Assembly (NCBI RefSeq): GCF_037975245.1
Contig: NC_092562.1
Coordinates: forward strand, 31,996,554-32,060,553
Reading direction: 5' to 3'
DNA from: Apostichopus japonicus
Lineage: Eukaryota > Echinodermata > Holothuroidea > Aspidochirotida > Stichopodidae
Length of the DNA stretch: 64,000 bases
Shown here: positions 1 to 13,500 of the stretch, one piece after another
Numbering within the stretch: position 1 is the first letter of the stretch
Layout of the letters: every line of letters starts with the position of its first letter
Made by a program: the position numbers and the translations under genes
Notes under the pieces: generated by a model
What the model was told of the DNA's origin: nothing
Database searches by the model: none
Seen by the model: only the letters and a program-made list of their open reading frames with translations

Positions 1-4
1 ATTT

Positions 5-132
5 ACAGTTCACAAATATACTTCTGCAGTATCTGACTACTGACAGCCTCATAGAGATGAGAACTGAAGGCACTGAGTTGATTGATTCATTAACAGTTCA
101 CAAATATACTTCTGCAGTATCTGACTACTGAC
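5..132. repeat. 88-bp-spaced direct duplication at window edge
   Basis: A segment of about 45 bp (CAGTTCACAAATATACTTCT and on to CTGACTACTGACAG) occurs twice, beginning near positions 6 and 94. It lies in the PUM3 intron upstream of the first visible exon. The rest of 140-454 shows no exon that I can support. Confidence 0.6.
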
Positions 133-454
133 AGTTCGTCAGTGCTTGTATAGTTCAATGTAATTCTGACTACTTAGAATCTTACACAGTTTTGCAATTC
201 CCAGCATGGATGTGTACACTGTTTCAACTACTATCAAAATGTTATGAAGTCCCAGCACAAACTTATAATGGGCAACCACAAAAAGACCATGTTTCTGTAA
301 TGAATATAAAGAACATAAAGATTTATATTTTTAAAGGTTCTAAACTGTTATGTCATCAAATATCACAAAGTAATTTTGAATTCTACTGGTTGTTAATGTC
401 TTATTGCCTTACAGTTAACTACTATTGCATTAATGCCATAGTTTATGTACTGAT

Positions 455-1455
455 CAGTATGCTATATGTTCCAGTCTGTCTCTATCTTTCAGTATGCTAT
501 ATGTTCCAGTCTATCTCTATCTTTTAGTATGCTATATGTTCCAGTCTATCTCTATATTTCAGTATGCTATGTGTTCCAGTCTGTCTCTATCTTTCAGTAT
601 GCTATATGTTCCAGTCTGTCTCTATCTTTCAGTATGCTATATGTTCCAGTCTGTCTCTGTCTTTCAGTATGCTATATGTTCCAGTCTGTCTCTATCTTTC
701 AGTATGCTATATGTTCCAGTCTATCTCTATATTTCAGTATGCTATATGTTCCAGTCTGTCTCTATCATTCCGTATGCTATATGTTCCAGTCTATCTCTAT
801 TTTTCAGTATGCTATATGTTCCAGTCTCTATCTTTCAGTATGCTATATGTTCCAGTCTGTCTCTATCATTCCGTATGCTATATGTTCCAGTCTATCTCTA
901 TATTTCCGTATGCTATGTGTTCCAGTCTATCTCTATCTTTCAGTATGCTATATTTTCCAGTCTGTCTCTATCTTTCAGTATGCTATATGTTCCAGTCTAT
1001 CTCTATATTTCCGTATGCTATGTGTTCCAGTCTGTCTCTATCTTTCAGTAGCTATATTTTCCAGTCTGTCTCTATCTTTCAGTATGCTTTATGTTCCAGT
1101 CTGTCTCTATCTTCCAGTATGCATATTCCAGGCTATCTCCATCTTTCAGTATGCTATATGTTCCAGTCTATCTCTATCTTTCAGTATGCTATATGTTCCA
1201 GTCTATCTCTATCTTTCAGTGTGCTATATGTTCCAGTCTATCTCTATATTTCAGTATGCTATATGTTCCAGTCTGTCTCTATATTTCAGTGTGCTATATG
1301 TTCCAGTCTGTCTCTATCTTTCCGTATGCTATATGTTCCAGTCTATCTCTATTTTTCAGTATGCTATATGTTCCAGTCTCTATCTTTCAGTATGCTTTAT
1401 GTTCCAGTCTGTCTCTATCTTTCAGTATGCTTTATGTTCCAGTCTGTCCCTCTGT
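455..1455 (+). repeat. 35-bp minisatellite, about 28 copies, PUM3 intron
   Basis: The unit starts CAGTATGCTATATGTTCCAG and continues with a CT-rich half (TCTGTCTCTATCTTT). Period is 35 bp (unit starts at 455, 490 and so on). Common variants change TCTGTC to TCTATC or drop 5-7 bases. All three forward frames stay largely open, which produces long artefactual reading frames. The array ends about 115 bp before the exon at 1570. Confidence 0.95.
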
Positions 1456-1569
1456 TTTCCAGGCTTGTCTTTATCATACATTATATTTGCAGTAGAGTCT
1501 CTACATTCCATATTGTCTTTTGTTAATTCAATATTTATTTTGTTCATGTATTTTTTCTCTCTTTACCAG

Positions 1570-4500
1570 GAGGCTGGAGTTCAGACTTTAGGAGCAATCT
1601 TAGAAAAGAATCCAGAAATGAAGCCGGAGATCATAGAGCATATGTTGAAACTTCTTACACCTCTCATTGACAAGTGAGTCTATGTAGCTTTGATGAGGAT
1701 AAACATGGATGTAATATTAGTTCATGGAATATTGAATCATATCATATCTTACAAAGTACTCTAGTAAGTTACTGGTAACCTGTTTGATTTTGAATTCCAG
1801 TAATGTATTTATTTCAGGGAAGCCTTTACTTCCCAATCTGCCATTCACTGAGACTAGTCATTAGCTATGGGTCATGTCTGTAATAGTGGTAGCATAAATC
1901 ATATAAAAAAATGGAACTGATTAAGTCTGTGATGAAACATTCCTCTCATTTGTTGGTTTGTGTGAATAATTCATAAGGCTGAAATGGCTGAATCAAACTA
2001 TTGTTTGGAAGAATATCAGATTAGACTCAGAGTAATACACACATTATGTAAAGATTTTACTCAATCTTATTGGAATAATGACCGCTTCTTGGCCTTCTAA
2101 GATACACAAATACAATGAGAGTGGTTGACTTTTCAACAATGGTCTATTGTTTAAAGTGACTTACTCTGTTACACTCTTTTATTTCAGGTCTGTGGTTAAA
2201 CATTCCATTGTTCACAAGGCTTTGTTGGATTTTATGCTGTATGCGAACAATGCCAAGAGAGCTGTGAGTTCAGTCATCTGCTTGCTCAATATATGGTCAC
2301 ATTTGTCACACATTCATTATATATGTTTCAACGAAATGATTATTGGTATAATTTAGAGGACCTGAAGAAACTAGTAGCCAAGATTCCCATATCTGGCAGC
2401 GTCTATATCCAGCCATGTGTTCACTCCCATCTGATGTTTTCCCCATCCGTATGTTTATTAATTTCATTCCCACTCCTATGTTCATTAACCTGTAAATATG
2501 TTTATTTTTCTGTTTGTGATACTTTTGTCCACTTAATTGTAAGAAGGTCTTGCTGAGAGCGAAGCATCATATCCTCTTCATTTCAAGTTTTTCGAGGTAT
2601 AAAGTAAACATTAGTTACAGTTAGTTCAGTCTTGCTTATCTCTATCCTGATTTATTCTTAGAATCTATTACTGAAAAAGGCTAATATAAAGGAATCCTCC
2701 TCCTTAACTAGAATATGCCAGAGAACTAGACATACATTCCAATTAGTGTAAGTGTCATGGGGCCACCATTGTTTGATGTAAGTGTTATGGGGCCATCATT
2801 GTTTGTTGTAAGTGTTATGGGGCCACCATTGTTTGGTGTTAGTGTTATGGGGCCACCATTGTTTGTTGTAAGTGTTATGGGGCCACCATTGTTTGTTGTT
2901 AGTGTTATGGGGCCACCATTGTTTGTTGTAAGTGTTATTGGGGCCACCATTGTTTGTTGTAAGTGTTATGGGGCCACCATTGTTTGGTGTAAGTGTTATG
3001 AGGCCACCATTGTTTGGTGTAAGTGTTATGGGGCCATGAATGTTTGTTGTAAGTGTTATGGAGCCACCATTGTTTGGTGTAAGTTTTATGGGGCCACCAT
3101 TGTTTGGTGTAAGTGTTATGAGGCCACCATTGTTTGGTGTAAGTGTTATGGGGCCACCATTGTTTGGTGTAAGTGTTATGAGGCCACCATTGTTTGGTGT
3201 AAGTGTTATGGGGCCATGAATGTTTGTTGTAAGTGTTATGGGGCCACCATTGTTTGTTGTAAGTGTTATGGGGCCACCATTGTTTGGTGTAAGTGTTATG
3301 AGGCCACCATTGTTTGGTGTAAGTGTTATGGGGCCATGAATGTTTGTTTTAAGTGTAATGGGACCACCATTGTTTGTTGTAAGTGTTATGGGGCCACCAT
3401 TGTTTGGTGTAAGTGTTATGAGGCCACCATTGTTTGGTGTAAGTGTTATGGGGCCATGAATGTTTGTTGTACTGTAAGTGTAATGGGGCCACCATTGTTT
3501 GGTGTAAGTGCTATGGGGCCACCATTGTTTGGTGTAAGTGTTATGAGGCCACCATTGTTTGGTGTAAGTGTTATGGGGCCACCATTGTTGTAATAGAATG
3601 CTGATCTGTTTTGTCAACTGCTTTGATTCTAGGAGTTGATTGAAGGTCTACGAGATGTTGTTGTGCGAATTCTTCACACTCAAGATGGAGCTAAGGCAGC
3701 CATGTACTCCTTGTGGTTTGGTACTGCAAAGGTAAGTAAATTAATATAAAATACTGAAGGTATTCCAAGGCTTTAAGATTAAACATTGATTCAAAGATTC
3801 AACATTGATTCATTTCATAATATATATTGAAAATGTTTCAATGCTTTGGTAAAGAATAAACATTGAATTCATACTATATCTTGAAAGTATTCTACAACTA
3901 CCATGTTGGTTTTCAATAAATCTGTTTTTGTAGCTCTTCCTGTATTCCGAACACATTCTTTTAGACAGTTTTATTAATTGACAGAAGTTGAAGTTAATAG
4001 CTACTTACATATACTGTAGCTTGCTTTCAGTTATTAATGTCATCCAGTGATGCCTGACAATGATTATTCAGTCATCATTAATTCAAATTATTGTCAATTA
4101 TTAGTCTTCACTGCTTGTACTTTCAACATATCAACAGAAAAAAAAGTTAAATGCACTATTTGAATGAGTTGTATGTGGTTATGACAAGGCTGTAGTGTTA
4201 GAAAGTTAAATGCACTATTTTAATGAGTTGTATGTGGTTATGACAAGGCTGTAGTGTTAGAAAACTGTGCAGTATTGGAAGAGAATAATAAAGATATAAA
4301 ACTTTACTTGTAATGCTTTGCTAAAATGAATCTCTCAATAATCTTGGGAAAGCTAATCGCTCGTGACTGAAATTTCAAATCTGATGACAATAAAATGAAC
4401 AACTTTAGTTCCAAGGATGGTAGTTTGGGGGGGAAGAACCCGATTGTTGGACACCTTCAGTAGTTTGATAAATCCTCCTAAATTTACTCATCACAACCCT

Positions 4501-7500
4501 GTGTGTTACTTGGCTTGAAGTCTGTTGTCTATTTGCAGCAGTAAATTTTCTTTAATTAAATTGAATTTTAACTCTTCCCCCCCCCCCCTCCTGCCTCCCT
4601 CTCCGATCTTGATCTCCCTCTTTGATTTTCTTTCAGGACCGTAAAATAATCATCAAGTCTTTTAAGACATTTCTCAGTAAGATATGTATGGAGGAGTTTG
4701 GTCATCGTGTCCTCTTTGCTCTGTTTGACTGCGTGGACGACACAAAACTGGTGGAAAAAGCTATCATCAATGTGAGTACATAATACACAACTAAAGCAGT
4801 TACGTACTGTGTAAACTGTGATTGCATCATACACAATGTTTGCTTTTTTTAAATGCTGCAATAGTGTGATGCAACTTCAAGGGTCTCCCCCCACCACCGC
4901 TCAACCCCCCCCCCCCACCACTGCTCTCACTCTCAGCCAACTAGAGTGCTGCAACTTCAAGGGACTCCCCACACATCTCTCACTCTCAGCCAACAACAGT
5001 GTGCTGCAACTTCAGGGGACTCCCCTCACTGTTATCACTCTCAACCAATAACAGTATGCTGCAACTTCAACTTAAAGGGACTCTCCCCCCCCCCCCCCTC
5101 ACAACTTTCACTCTCAGCCAACAACAGTGTGCTGCAACTTCAGGGGATTCCTCCCATCGCTTTCACTCTCAGCCAACAACAGTGTGCATTCATAATTAAC
5201 AGTGTGCATTCATAATTATAAAATAAATTTCCCCTTCTGTTGGTTACAAGGCCAGTCAATGAAGTCAGTCTCAAAACAGGTACTTGATCTTGAAAGGGCT
5301 GTACACTCTCTCACTGTGAATGCTGAACACCCCTACACACATAGTACCATAGTTGATAATGTGTTAACACACATAGTACCATAGCTCATAATGTGTTCCT
5401 GTAATCAGTATAGTTCAGCTATGATGTACTCATGACCAGAGCAAGTCTCCCATTGAGTGTAGAGAAGAGCTCACTCTATATACCTACCATTGACTGACTG
5501 TTGACTCACCATGCAAACTAAGATCTGTTCTAAGAGGAAGTTATTTCAAAAACTTAAAATGAAAGCTAATATATTCATACATTGCACTTTATATGTTGTT
5601 GCCAAGTTCCCATACTTGAGGTAGTTAACTATTAAGTTTCCCTTTCACTCTTTGTACATATGTATGCCTGATTTATTAGAGGTGAAAATAAAAGGTGAAC
5701 TTCTCAGTACAAGACGGTATAAATAGTAAGTTCAAGTGGATTTCACAGAATAGATAAGTAAAGGGAGGTGATATTGACAATGATTTTAAATATGAAAGTT
5801 TGGGGAGGTTCCAGAATGTCATCTGGATTGGGTTTTGACAAAGTATTTCAAAGATGGAATTGTAAAGAACAGGATAAATTCAACCAATATTAAGCTTAAC
5901 AATTTTTGTGATTTTTGGGTAGAGTATTTTCATTTTGCTGTAACATTTTTGTCCATGTGTTTTGTAGGAAATAATGAGTAATTGCAAAGAGATTGCAGAA
6001 GACCCTCACGGCAAGAAGGTGATACTCTATATGCTGGCTCCAAGAGACCCTGGTCACTTCCACCCAGATATAGTCAAACTACTGGAGAGAGGGGATGGTA
6101 ACCCAGTCAGGTTAGCAACTCATTAATTCATTAAATGAATGTCTTGAGGGCCAGGTGGTGAGGGAGGGGCAGTAAACCTACTGGAGAGATGGGATAATAC
6201 TTCAGTCAGTTTAGGAACTCATTAATTCATTGATTAAATCAATGTTGATTATGTCTTGAGGGCCAGGTTGTGGGGGAGGGGCAGTAAACCTACTGGAGAG
6301 AGGGGATAGTACTTCAGTCAGTTTAGGAACTCATTAATTCATTGATTAAATCAATGTTGATTATGTCTTGAGGGCCAGGTGGTGGGGGAGGGGCAGTAAA
6401 CCTACTGGAGAGAGGGGATAGTACTTCAGTCAGTTTAGGAACTCATTAATTCATTGATTAAATCAATGTTGATTATGTCTTGAGGGCCAGGTTGTGGGGG
6501 AGGGGCAGTAAACCTACTGGAGAGAGTGGATAGTACTTCAGTCAGGTTAGGAACTCATTAATTCATTGATTAAATCAATGTTGATTATGTCTTGAGGGCC
6601 AGGTGGTGTGGGAGGGGGGTTGTAGGGGTATGATAATTAACCAGTCAGGTAATGAAGTTACCTTCAGTGTTTATAAGAGCTAATAAACCAGTATATTACT
6701 GTTATTTTCAAGCTATCAGTAATCCTCCCTGTGGTTATTCATTTGTTTGACTTGCTACAAGCATATTTCTGTTGATGTCAGTGTCATGAGCTGAGTGTAT
6801 TTCTCAGGGTTCAAAGCTAACATTCATATTGTAACGCCACCAACGTCTGGTAGTGTAAAACCTGTCTCGAAACCAACTGGAGGAGGGTAGGGGAGGTAGA
6901 TGGGGGACGGGTACAGATTAACTCTAAATCAGGAGGCAGACACCAGAGTTGTAAGATTAATAAAAGTATAATTTCTCATCTCGTTCTACATCTACAGCGT
7001 ATAATACACAATATTAACATTTGCCCAATATAACGTACTGGGGTCGGGCACAACCCAAGGATACGCAGGCATAACACTGGGGCTGCGCAAGGGTCGGGCA
7101 GTCTAGACGTCGGCAATCCACCGGTGTCGGGCAGCACAGGCTTCGGGCATTCCACTGGACTCGGGCAGCGCAGGTGTCAGGCAATCCGCTGGACTCGAGC
7201 AGCGCAGGGGTCGGGCATTCCGCTTGACTCGGGCAGCGCAGGGGTCGGGCAATCCGCTGGACTCGGGCAGCGCAGGTGTCGGGCAATCCGCTGGACTCGG
7301 GCAGCGCAGGTGCCGGGCACTCTAAAATGCTTAGACACATTTGTTTGGACTTAGCAAATATCAAAGGCTTTACCACGAGCCGCCGGAAGGAAAGTTCCTC
7401 GTCTTGCACTCGACCAACTCTCCGACCCTCTGACTCACTCATTTACGAAAGAACCCTGCATTAAATACCCCGTAAATAACCCCCGTTTACACACGTCCGT

Positions 7501-10500
7501 ACATAAACTGTAAAAAAGGCTTAGACCAATCAGGGACTACCTGTAAATATAACTATGGTGAGTTGCGACCAATGGGATCGCCTCACACACCCACCGCCGT
7601 GCCTGCCTATGCCAGTCACGGGAATACAATGATATAGCAAAATTACATAATCAGTTCCTGTTCCGGATAAACATCTCTCGTTACCTCCGCGGAGCGCAAC
7701 AGATGTAACCCCTGAGGGAACGAAACATATCTCACCAAGGAAAAGTCGTAGCTTTCCGCTACAATATTATCAGTCTTTGCATATTTTAAGTAACCTCACA
7801 GTCATCATTCTTTGCTATTTTCTCGCAGTGAAGATGAAAATGTTTTTTTTTTTCTTGTCTGTGTGATTAGCAAGAAGGATAAGGAGACGAGGCAGAGAGA
7901 GATACGAGATGCTGCTTCTAAGCCTCTGATGGAGATGGTGGTGGAAAATCTGGGAGAACTGCTGTTTGATAAATCCCATAGTCAGCTGGTGCTATCAATC
8001 CTCCAGCATGCTACTGGTAGGCTACTCTATATAACATTACTGTCAGGTAACAATCAATCAGGAGGGACAAGGTGACCCTTGGCACCATGTAACACACAGA
8101 AACACACAGATAAATCCCATAGTCAGCTGGTGCTATCAATCCCTCAGCATGCTACTGGTAGGCTACTCTATATAACATTACTGTCAAGTAACAATCAATC
8201 AGGAGGGACAAGGTGACCATGGCACCATGTAACACACAGAAACACACAGATAAATCCCATAGTTAGCTGGTGCTCTCAATCCTCCAGCATGCTACTGGTA
8301 GGCTACTCTATATAATATTACTGTCAGGTAACAATCAATCAGGAGGGACAAGGTGTCCCATGGCACCATGTAACACACAGAAACACACAGATAAATCCCA
8401 TAGTCAGCTGGTGCTATCAATCCTCCAGCATGCTACTGGTAGGCTACTCTATATAATATTACTGTCAGGTAACAATCAATCAGGAGGGACAAGGTGTCCC
8501 ATGGCACCATGTAACACACAGAAACACACAGATAAATCCCATAGTCAGCTGGTGCTATCAATCCTCCAGCATGCTACTGGTAGGCTACTCTATATAACAT
8601 TACTGTCAGGTAACAATCAATCAGGAGGGACAAGGTGACCCATGGCACCATGTAACACACAGAAACACACAGATAAATCCCATAGTTAGCTGGTGCTATC
8701 AATCCTCCAGCATGCTACTGGTAGGCTACTCTATATAACATTACTGTCAGGTAACAATCAATCAGGAGGGACAAGGTGACCCTTGGCACCATGTAACACA
8801 CAGAAACACACAGATAAATCCCATAGTCAGCTGGTGCTATCAATCCTCCAGCATGCTACTGGTAGGCTACTCTATATAACATTACTGTCAGGTAACAATC
8901 AATCAGGAGGGACAAGGTGTCCCATGGCACCATGTAACACACAGAAACACACAGATAAATCCCATAGTCAGCTGGTGCTATCAATCCTCCAGCATGCTAC
9001 TGGTAGGCTACTCTATATAACATTACTGTCAGGTAACAATCAATCAGGAGGGACAAGGTGTCCCATGGCACCATATAACACACAGAAACACAGAGATAAA
9101 TCCCATAGTCAGCTGGTGCTCTCAATCCTCCAGCATGCTACTGGTAGGCTACTCTATATAACATTACTGTCAGGTAACAATCAATCAGGAAGGACAAGGT
9201 GACCCTTGGCACCATGTAACACACAGAAACACACAGATAAATCCCATAGTCAGCTGGTGCTATCAATCCTCCAGCATGCTACTGGTAGGCTACTCTATAT
9301 AATATTACTGTCAGGTAACAATCAATCAGGAGGGACAAGGTGACCCATGGCACCATGTAACACACAGAAACACACAGATAAATCCCATAGTCAGCTGGTG
9401 CTATCAATCCTCCAGCATGCTACTGGTAGGCTACTCTATATAACATTACTGTCAGGTAACAATCAATCAGGAGGGACAAGGTGACCCATGGCACCATGTA
9501 ACACACAGAAACACACAGATAAATCCCATAGTCAGCTGGTGCTATCAATCCTCCAGCATGCTACTGGTAGGCTACTCTATATAACATTACTGTCAGGTAA
9601 CAATCAATCAGGAGGGACAAGGTGACCCATGGCACCATGTAACACACAGAAACACACAGATAAATCCCATAGTCAGCTGGTGCTATCAATCCTCCAGCAT
9701 GCTACTGGTAGGCTACTCTATATAATATTACTGTCAGGTAACAATCAATCAGGAGGGACAAGGTGTCCCATGGCACCATGTAACACACAGAAACACACAG
9801 ATAAATCCCATAGTCAGCTGGTGCTATCAATCCTCCAGCATGCTACTGGTAGGCTACTCTATATAACATTACTGTCAGGTAACAATCAATCAGGAGGGAC
9901 AAGGTGACCCATGGCACCATGTAACACACAGAAACACACAGATAAGTCTTATCCTATGATTTAAAGTACTTTGCTAAAACATTTGTGACAAGCTTCAAAT
10001 GTAATACTTTAGGGTGAATATAACCTGTCCCTAACTCCTTGCTGTGAATCCGGTGACAAATGTTAGGGATTTGAATTACATGTGAACTTGTGTTTACTTC
10101 TGTTAAAAACCATCAATTAGATTTTCAATCAAATATACAAAAACAAATAAGATGATGATATTACAGATAGGATGTAGAATGAACGACAACTTCAATATGT
10201 TGTTTGCAATATGTTCTCGAGATTATAGTGCATTGAAGTATCACATTTCAAGGAGTGTTAATGAGGTCTGGATTATGCATTGTTCATGAATCATTTGGTG
10301 AATGTGAGGGCGCTCTGTATTGGATTCATGATATCTTCAATTATATTGAGGATTCTTTACTGATGATATCAGTTTCAATTCTTTGGTCTGATTTATCAGC
10401 ATACCATCACATTGTCAGTAGTATGTAGTTGTTAACTGTTTTGCATTAAAAAGGGTTAGAGAATTTGATCATGTGTAGTGGTGAGCCTCTCTTCCCAACA

Positions 10501-13500
10501 TCTGGAGTAATTTGACCCTTTAATATTACCAATGAAAATAAATAAATGATTATTAATTGTATACTTGACAACAATGTTTGGCACTAAATTTTTTGCAAGC
10601 TCTAAGAAAAGCAGGTAATTTGAGAATAGGATTTAATTGCAGTCTTCCTGAAGTAGCTTGATTGTACAAACCTGTTTAGATGAAGCATGATATGTTGTAT
10701 GAATTAAATTCTAGTGGGAATGTAATTTTTCATAGCCAGTATTGTTTTATTTTGATTTCTATTTTTATTTCGACATCTTCATTTCGTAGGTGATAAAACT
10801 GAAGCATATGAAGCCATTGCATCCTTTGCTGCTGAAGAGTTTTGTCCAGTCTTCACTGATTCCAGAGAATCTGCTGTTGAAGTAAGTAATAACAGATAAA
10901 CAGAGAATAACTTGCACCATGAACATTCTTTGAGTGGTGTGTGCGCATTATAAGTCTTATTATTATTATTAATAACAGAGTAAGGAATCTTATAATGACA
11001 CTAATCAACTGTGAGTAAGCATAAACACAACAATGTCAAGCCTTCTTCAGGTGGTAGTGTGTGTTGTGTGAAATGATTGATAAATCTGATTGGTAAATCT
11101 GGTCACAATGCTCCCATATGTCTTGTTCTGTAATGGTTGATGTTCAATGGGGGTGGGGGGGGGTGAAAGAGGACACTGTATGGGGCCTGCTGTTAATCTA
11201 GTTACAATTCATCTGTTTGTTTTGTTGTGTAACTGCCATATGATGGAGGGTCCTATATGGGGCCTGCTGTACATCGAGTCACAACACTGGTAGTTGTTGG
11301 AACACCTTGTGAGGGGTTTAGTCGATAGTAAAAGCCATAGAGGCTAGTTTGGTATGTTAATGGCTTGAGTGTCGTTCTGTATGTTTCCTATATGTTCATA
11401 CTAATGGCTTTGAGTGTCGTTCTGTATGTTTCCTATATGTTCATACTAATGGCTTTGAGTGTCGTTCTGTATGTTTCCTATACGTTCATACTAATGGCTC
11501 TGAGTGTCGTTCTGTATGTTTCCTATATGTTCATACTAATGGCTTTGAGTGTCGTTCTGTATGTTTCCTATACGTTCATACTAATGGCTTTGAGTGTCGT
11601 TCTGTATGTTTCCTATACGTTCATACTAATGGCTTTGAGTGTCGTTCTGTATGTTTCCTATATGTTCATACTAATGGCTTTGAGTGTCGTTCTGTATGTT
11701 TCCTATATGTTCATACTAATGGCTTTGAGTGTCGTTCTGTATGTTTCCTATATGTTCATACTAATGGCTTTGAGTGTCGTTCTGTATGTTTCCTATATGT
11801 TCATACTAATGGCTCTGAGTGTCGTTCTGTATGTTTCCATAATGTTAAAGCTATGTTATCTTTCTCTTCCAGATGCACATTGTTGAACATCCTTCCGGAC
11901 ACTTGCTCCTCAAACGATTAATTCAACATGAAAAATCTCTAGACGCACAAGGTACAGTAGTACCATTATTCTTGAGTTTTGTTCAACATCCATGATATGT
12001 TATATAGAGTCAGTTCTTACTATACAATACATCTGTTAAAAAAGAACACTTGTCCAAGGTTGCTTTCTGAGTGACTGTTTTGCCATCCATTTTAAGTCAA
12101 CTATGATGAGAGATCATAATATGTTATCAGGAATAGGCAATAGATAACAACGTTACTAAATATCTTGTAGCTAGCAGGAAGCTGAATCAAGGAACATTTG
12201 TATTGATATACATGTAACATTATTCTTATCTCTCTCCAGCCTTTACAGATTTGCACAGATTTTCAGATGTTCTTGTGGAAAAAGTCCCAGCTGCTAATCT
12301 GCAAAGTTGGACAAAGGTTAACAGAGGAAATTTGGTGTTACTGAGGTGAGGGAAGTTTTAAGTACCTAAAAAGTGGCATCAAATATAATCACACAATATT
12401 GACTACAATTTAAAATTTATATACATTTGACAAGATAAATATAATTATAAGATGCAGCCTATGTCTGTGAACTGAGGTAATATTCATTAATAAACATCAG
12501 TCCTCATAATCAGCTGAGAGTCTAGATATCTCCAGCTACTCCACAGGCTGTTAGTAGCAGTGCTATACCAGGCTGGACTTCAGAGGCATAGACCAATGTA
12601 TTTAAATGACCCACTCTGCACCTATAGGAGCCGATAGGATCATTGATAGAACACTTACTAGTTATTCTGTTTCTGGTTGTTGTCAGTTTGGTGTTTATGG
12701 TGTATTCATTTGCATAAAATAATGTACCACAATTAGGAATAATAAATTTAACATAACAATTACTCGAAAGATCATAAGCACTCACAGTTTAATCACAATG
12801 TACCATGTACATGACTATAGGACAATGTACTGCCAGTCTGTGTCTTGTATAATGTACTGCCAGTCTGTGACTACATGACTATAGGACAATGTACTGCCAG
12901 TCTGTACATGACTATAGTACAATGCACTGTCAGTCTGTGTCTGTACATGACTATGGTACAATATACTGCCAGTCCGTGTCTTTATATGACTATAGTACAA
13001 TGTACTGCCAGTCTGTGTCTGTTCATGACTATAGTACAATGTATTGCCAGTATGTGTCTGTACATGACTATATTACAATGTACTGCCAGTCTGTGTCTGT
13101 ACATGACTATAGGACAATGTACTGCCAGTCTGTGTCTGTACATGACTATAGGACAATGTACTGCCAGTCTGTGACTATATGGCTATGGTACAATGTACTG
13201 CCAGCCTGTGTCTGTACATGGCTATAGTACAATGTACTGCCAGTCTGTGACTATATGGCTATAGTACAATGTACTGCCAGCCTGTGTCTGTACATGGCTA
13301 TAGTACAATGTACTGCCAGTCTGTGTCTCTACATGACTATAGTACAATGTACTGCCAGTCTGTGACTACATGACTATAGTACAATGTACTGCCAGTCTGT
13401 GTCTCTACATGACTATAGTACAATGTACTGCCAGTCTGTGACTATATGGCTATAGTACAATGTACTGCCAGCCTGTGTCTGTACATGGCTATAGTACAAT

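Noticed and set aside
466-1677. 403-codon open frame over the first array
   Set aside because: It is the 35-bp repeat read through; only the last 35 codons (1570-1673) are a real PUM3 exon.
2757-3617. Long open frames on both strands rich in GPPLF or GGPITLT
   Set aside because: By-products of a 30-bp unit without stops; no domain and both strands equally open.
7014-7442. 142-codon minus-strand frame, Cys/Pro/Ala-rich
   Set aside because: Comes from the 34-bp GC-rich minisatellite inside the LTR-like element; no recognisable protein.
8270-9202. Repeat protein with SHSQLVLSILQHATG blocks
   Set aside because: Duplicated PUM3 exon end plus intron; no acceptor or start supports it as a separate gene.
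11365-11886. 173-codon hydrophobic repeat protein (SVVLYVSYMFILMAL)
   Set aside because: 45-bp minisatellite with a length divisible by three; the frame runs out into the PUM3 exon in a different frame.
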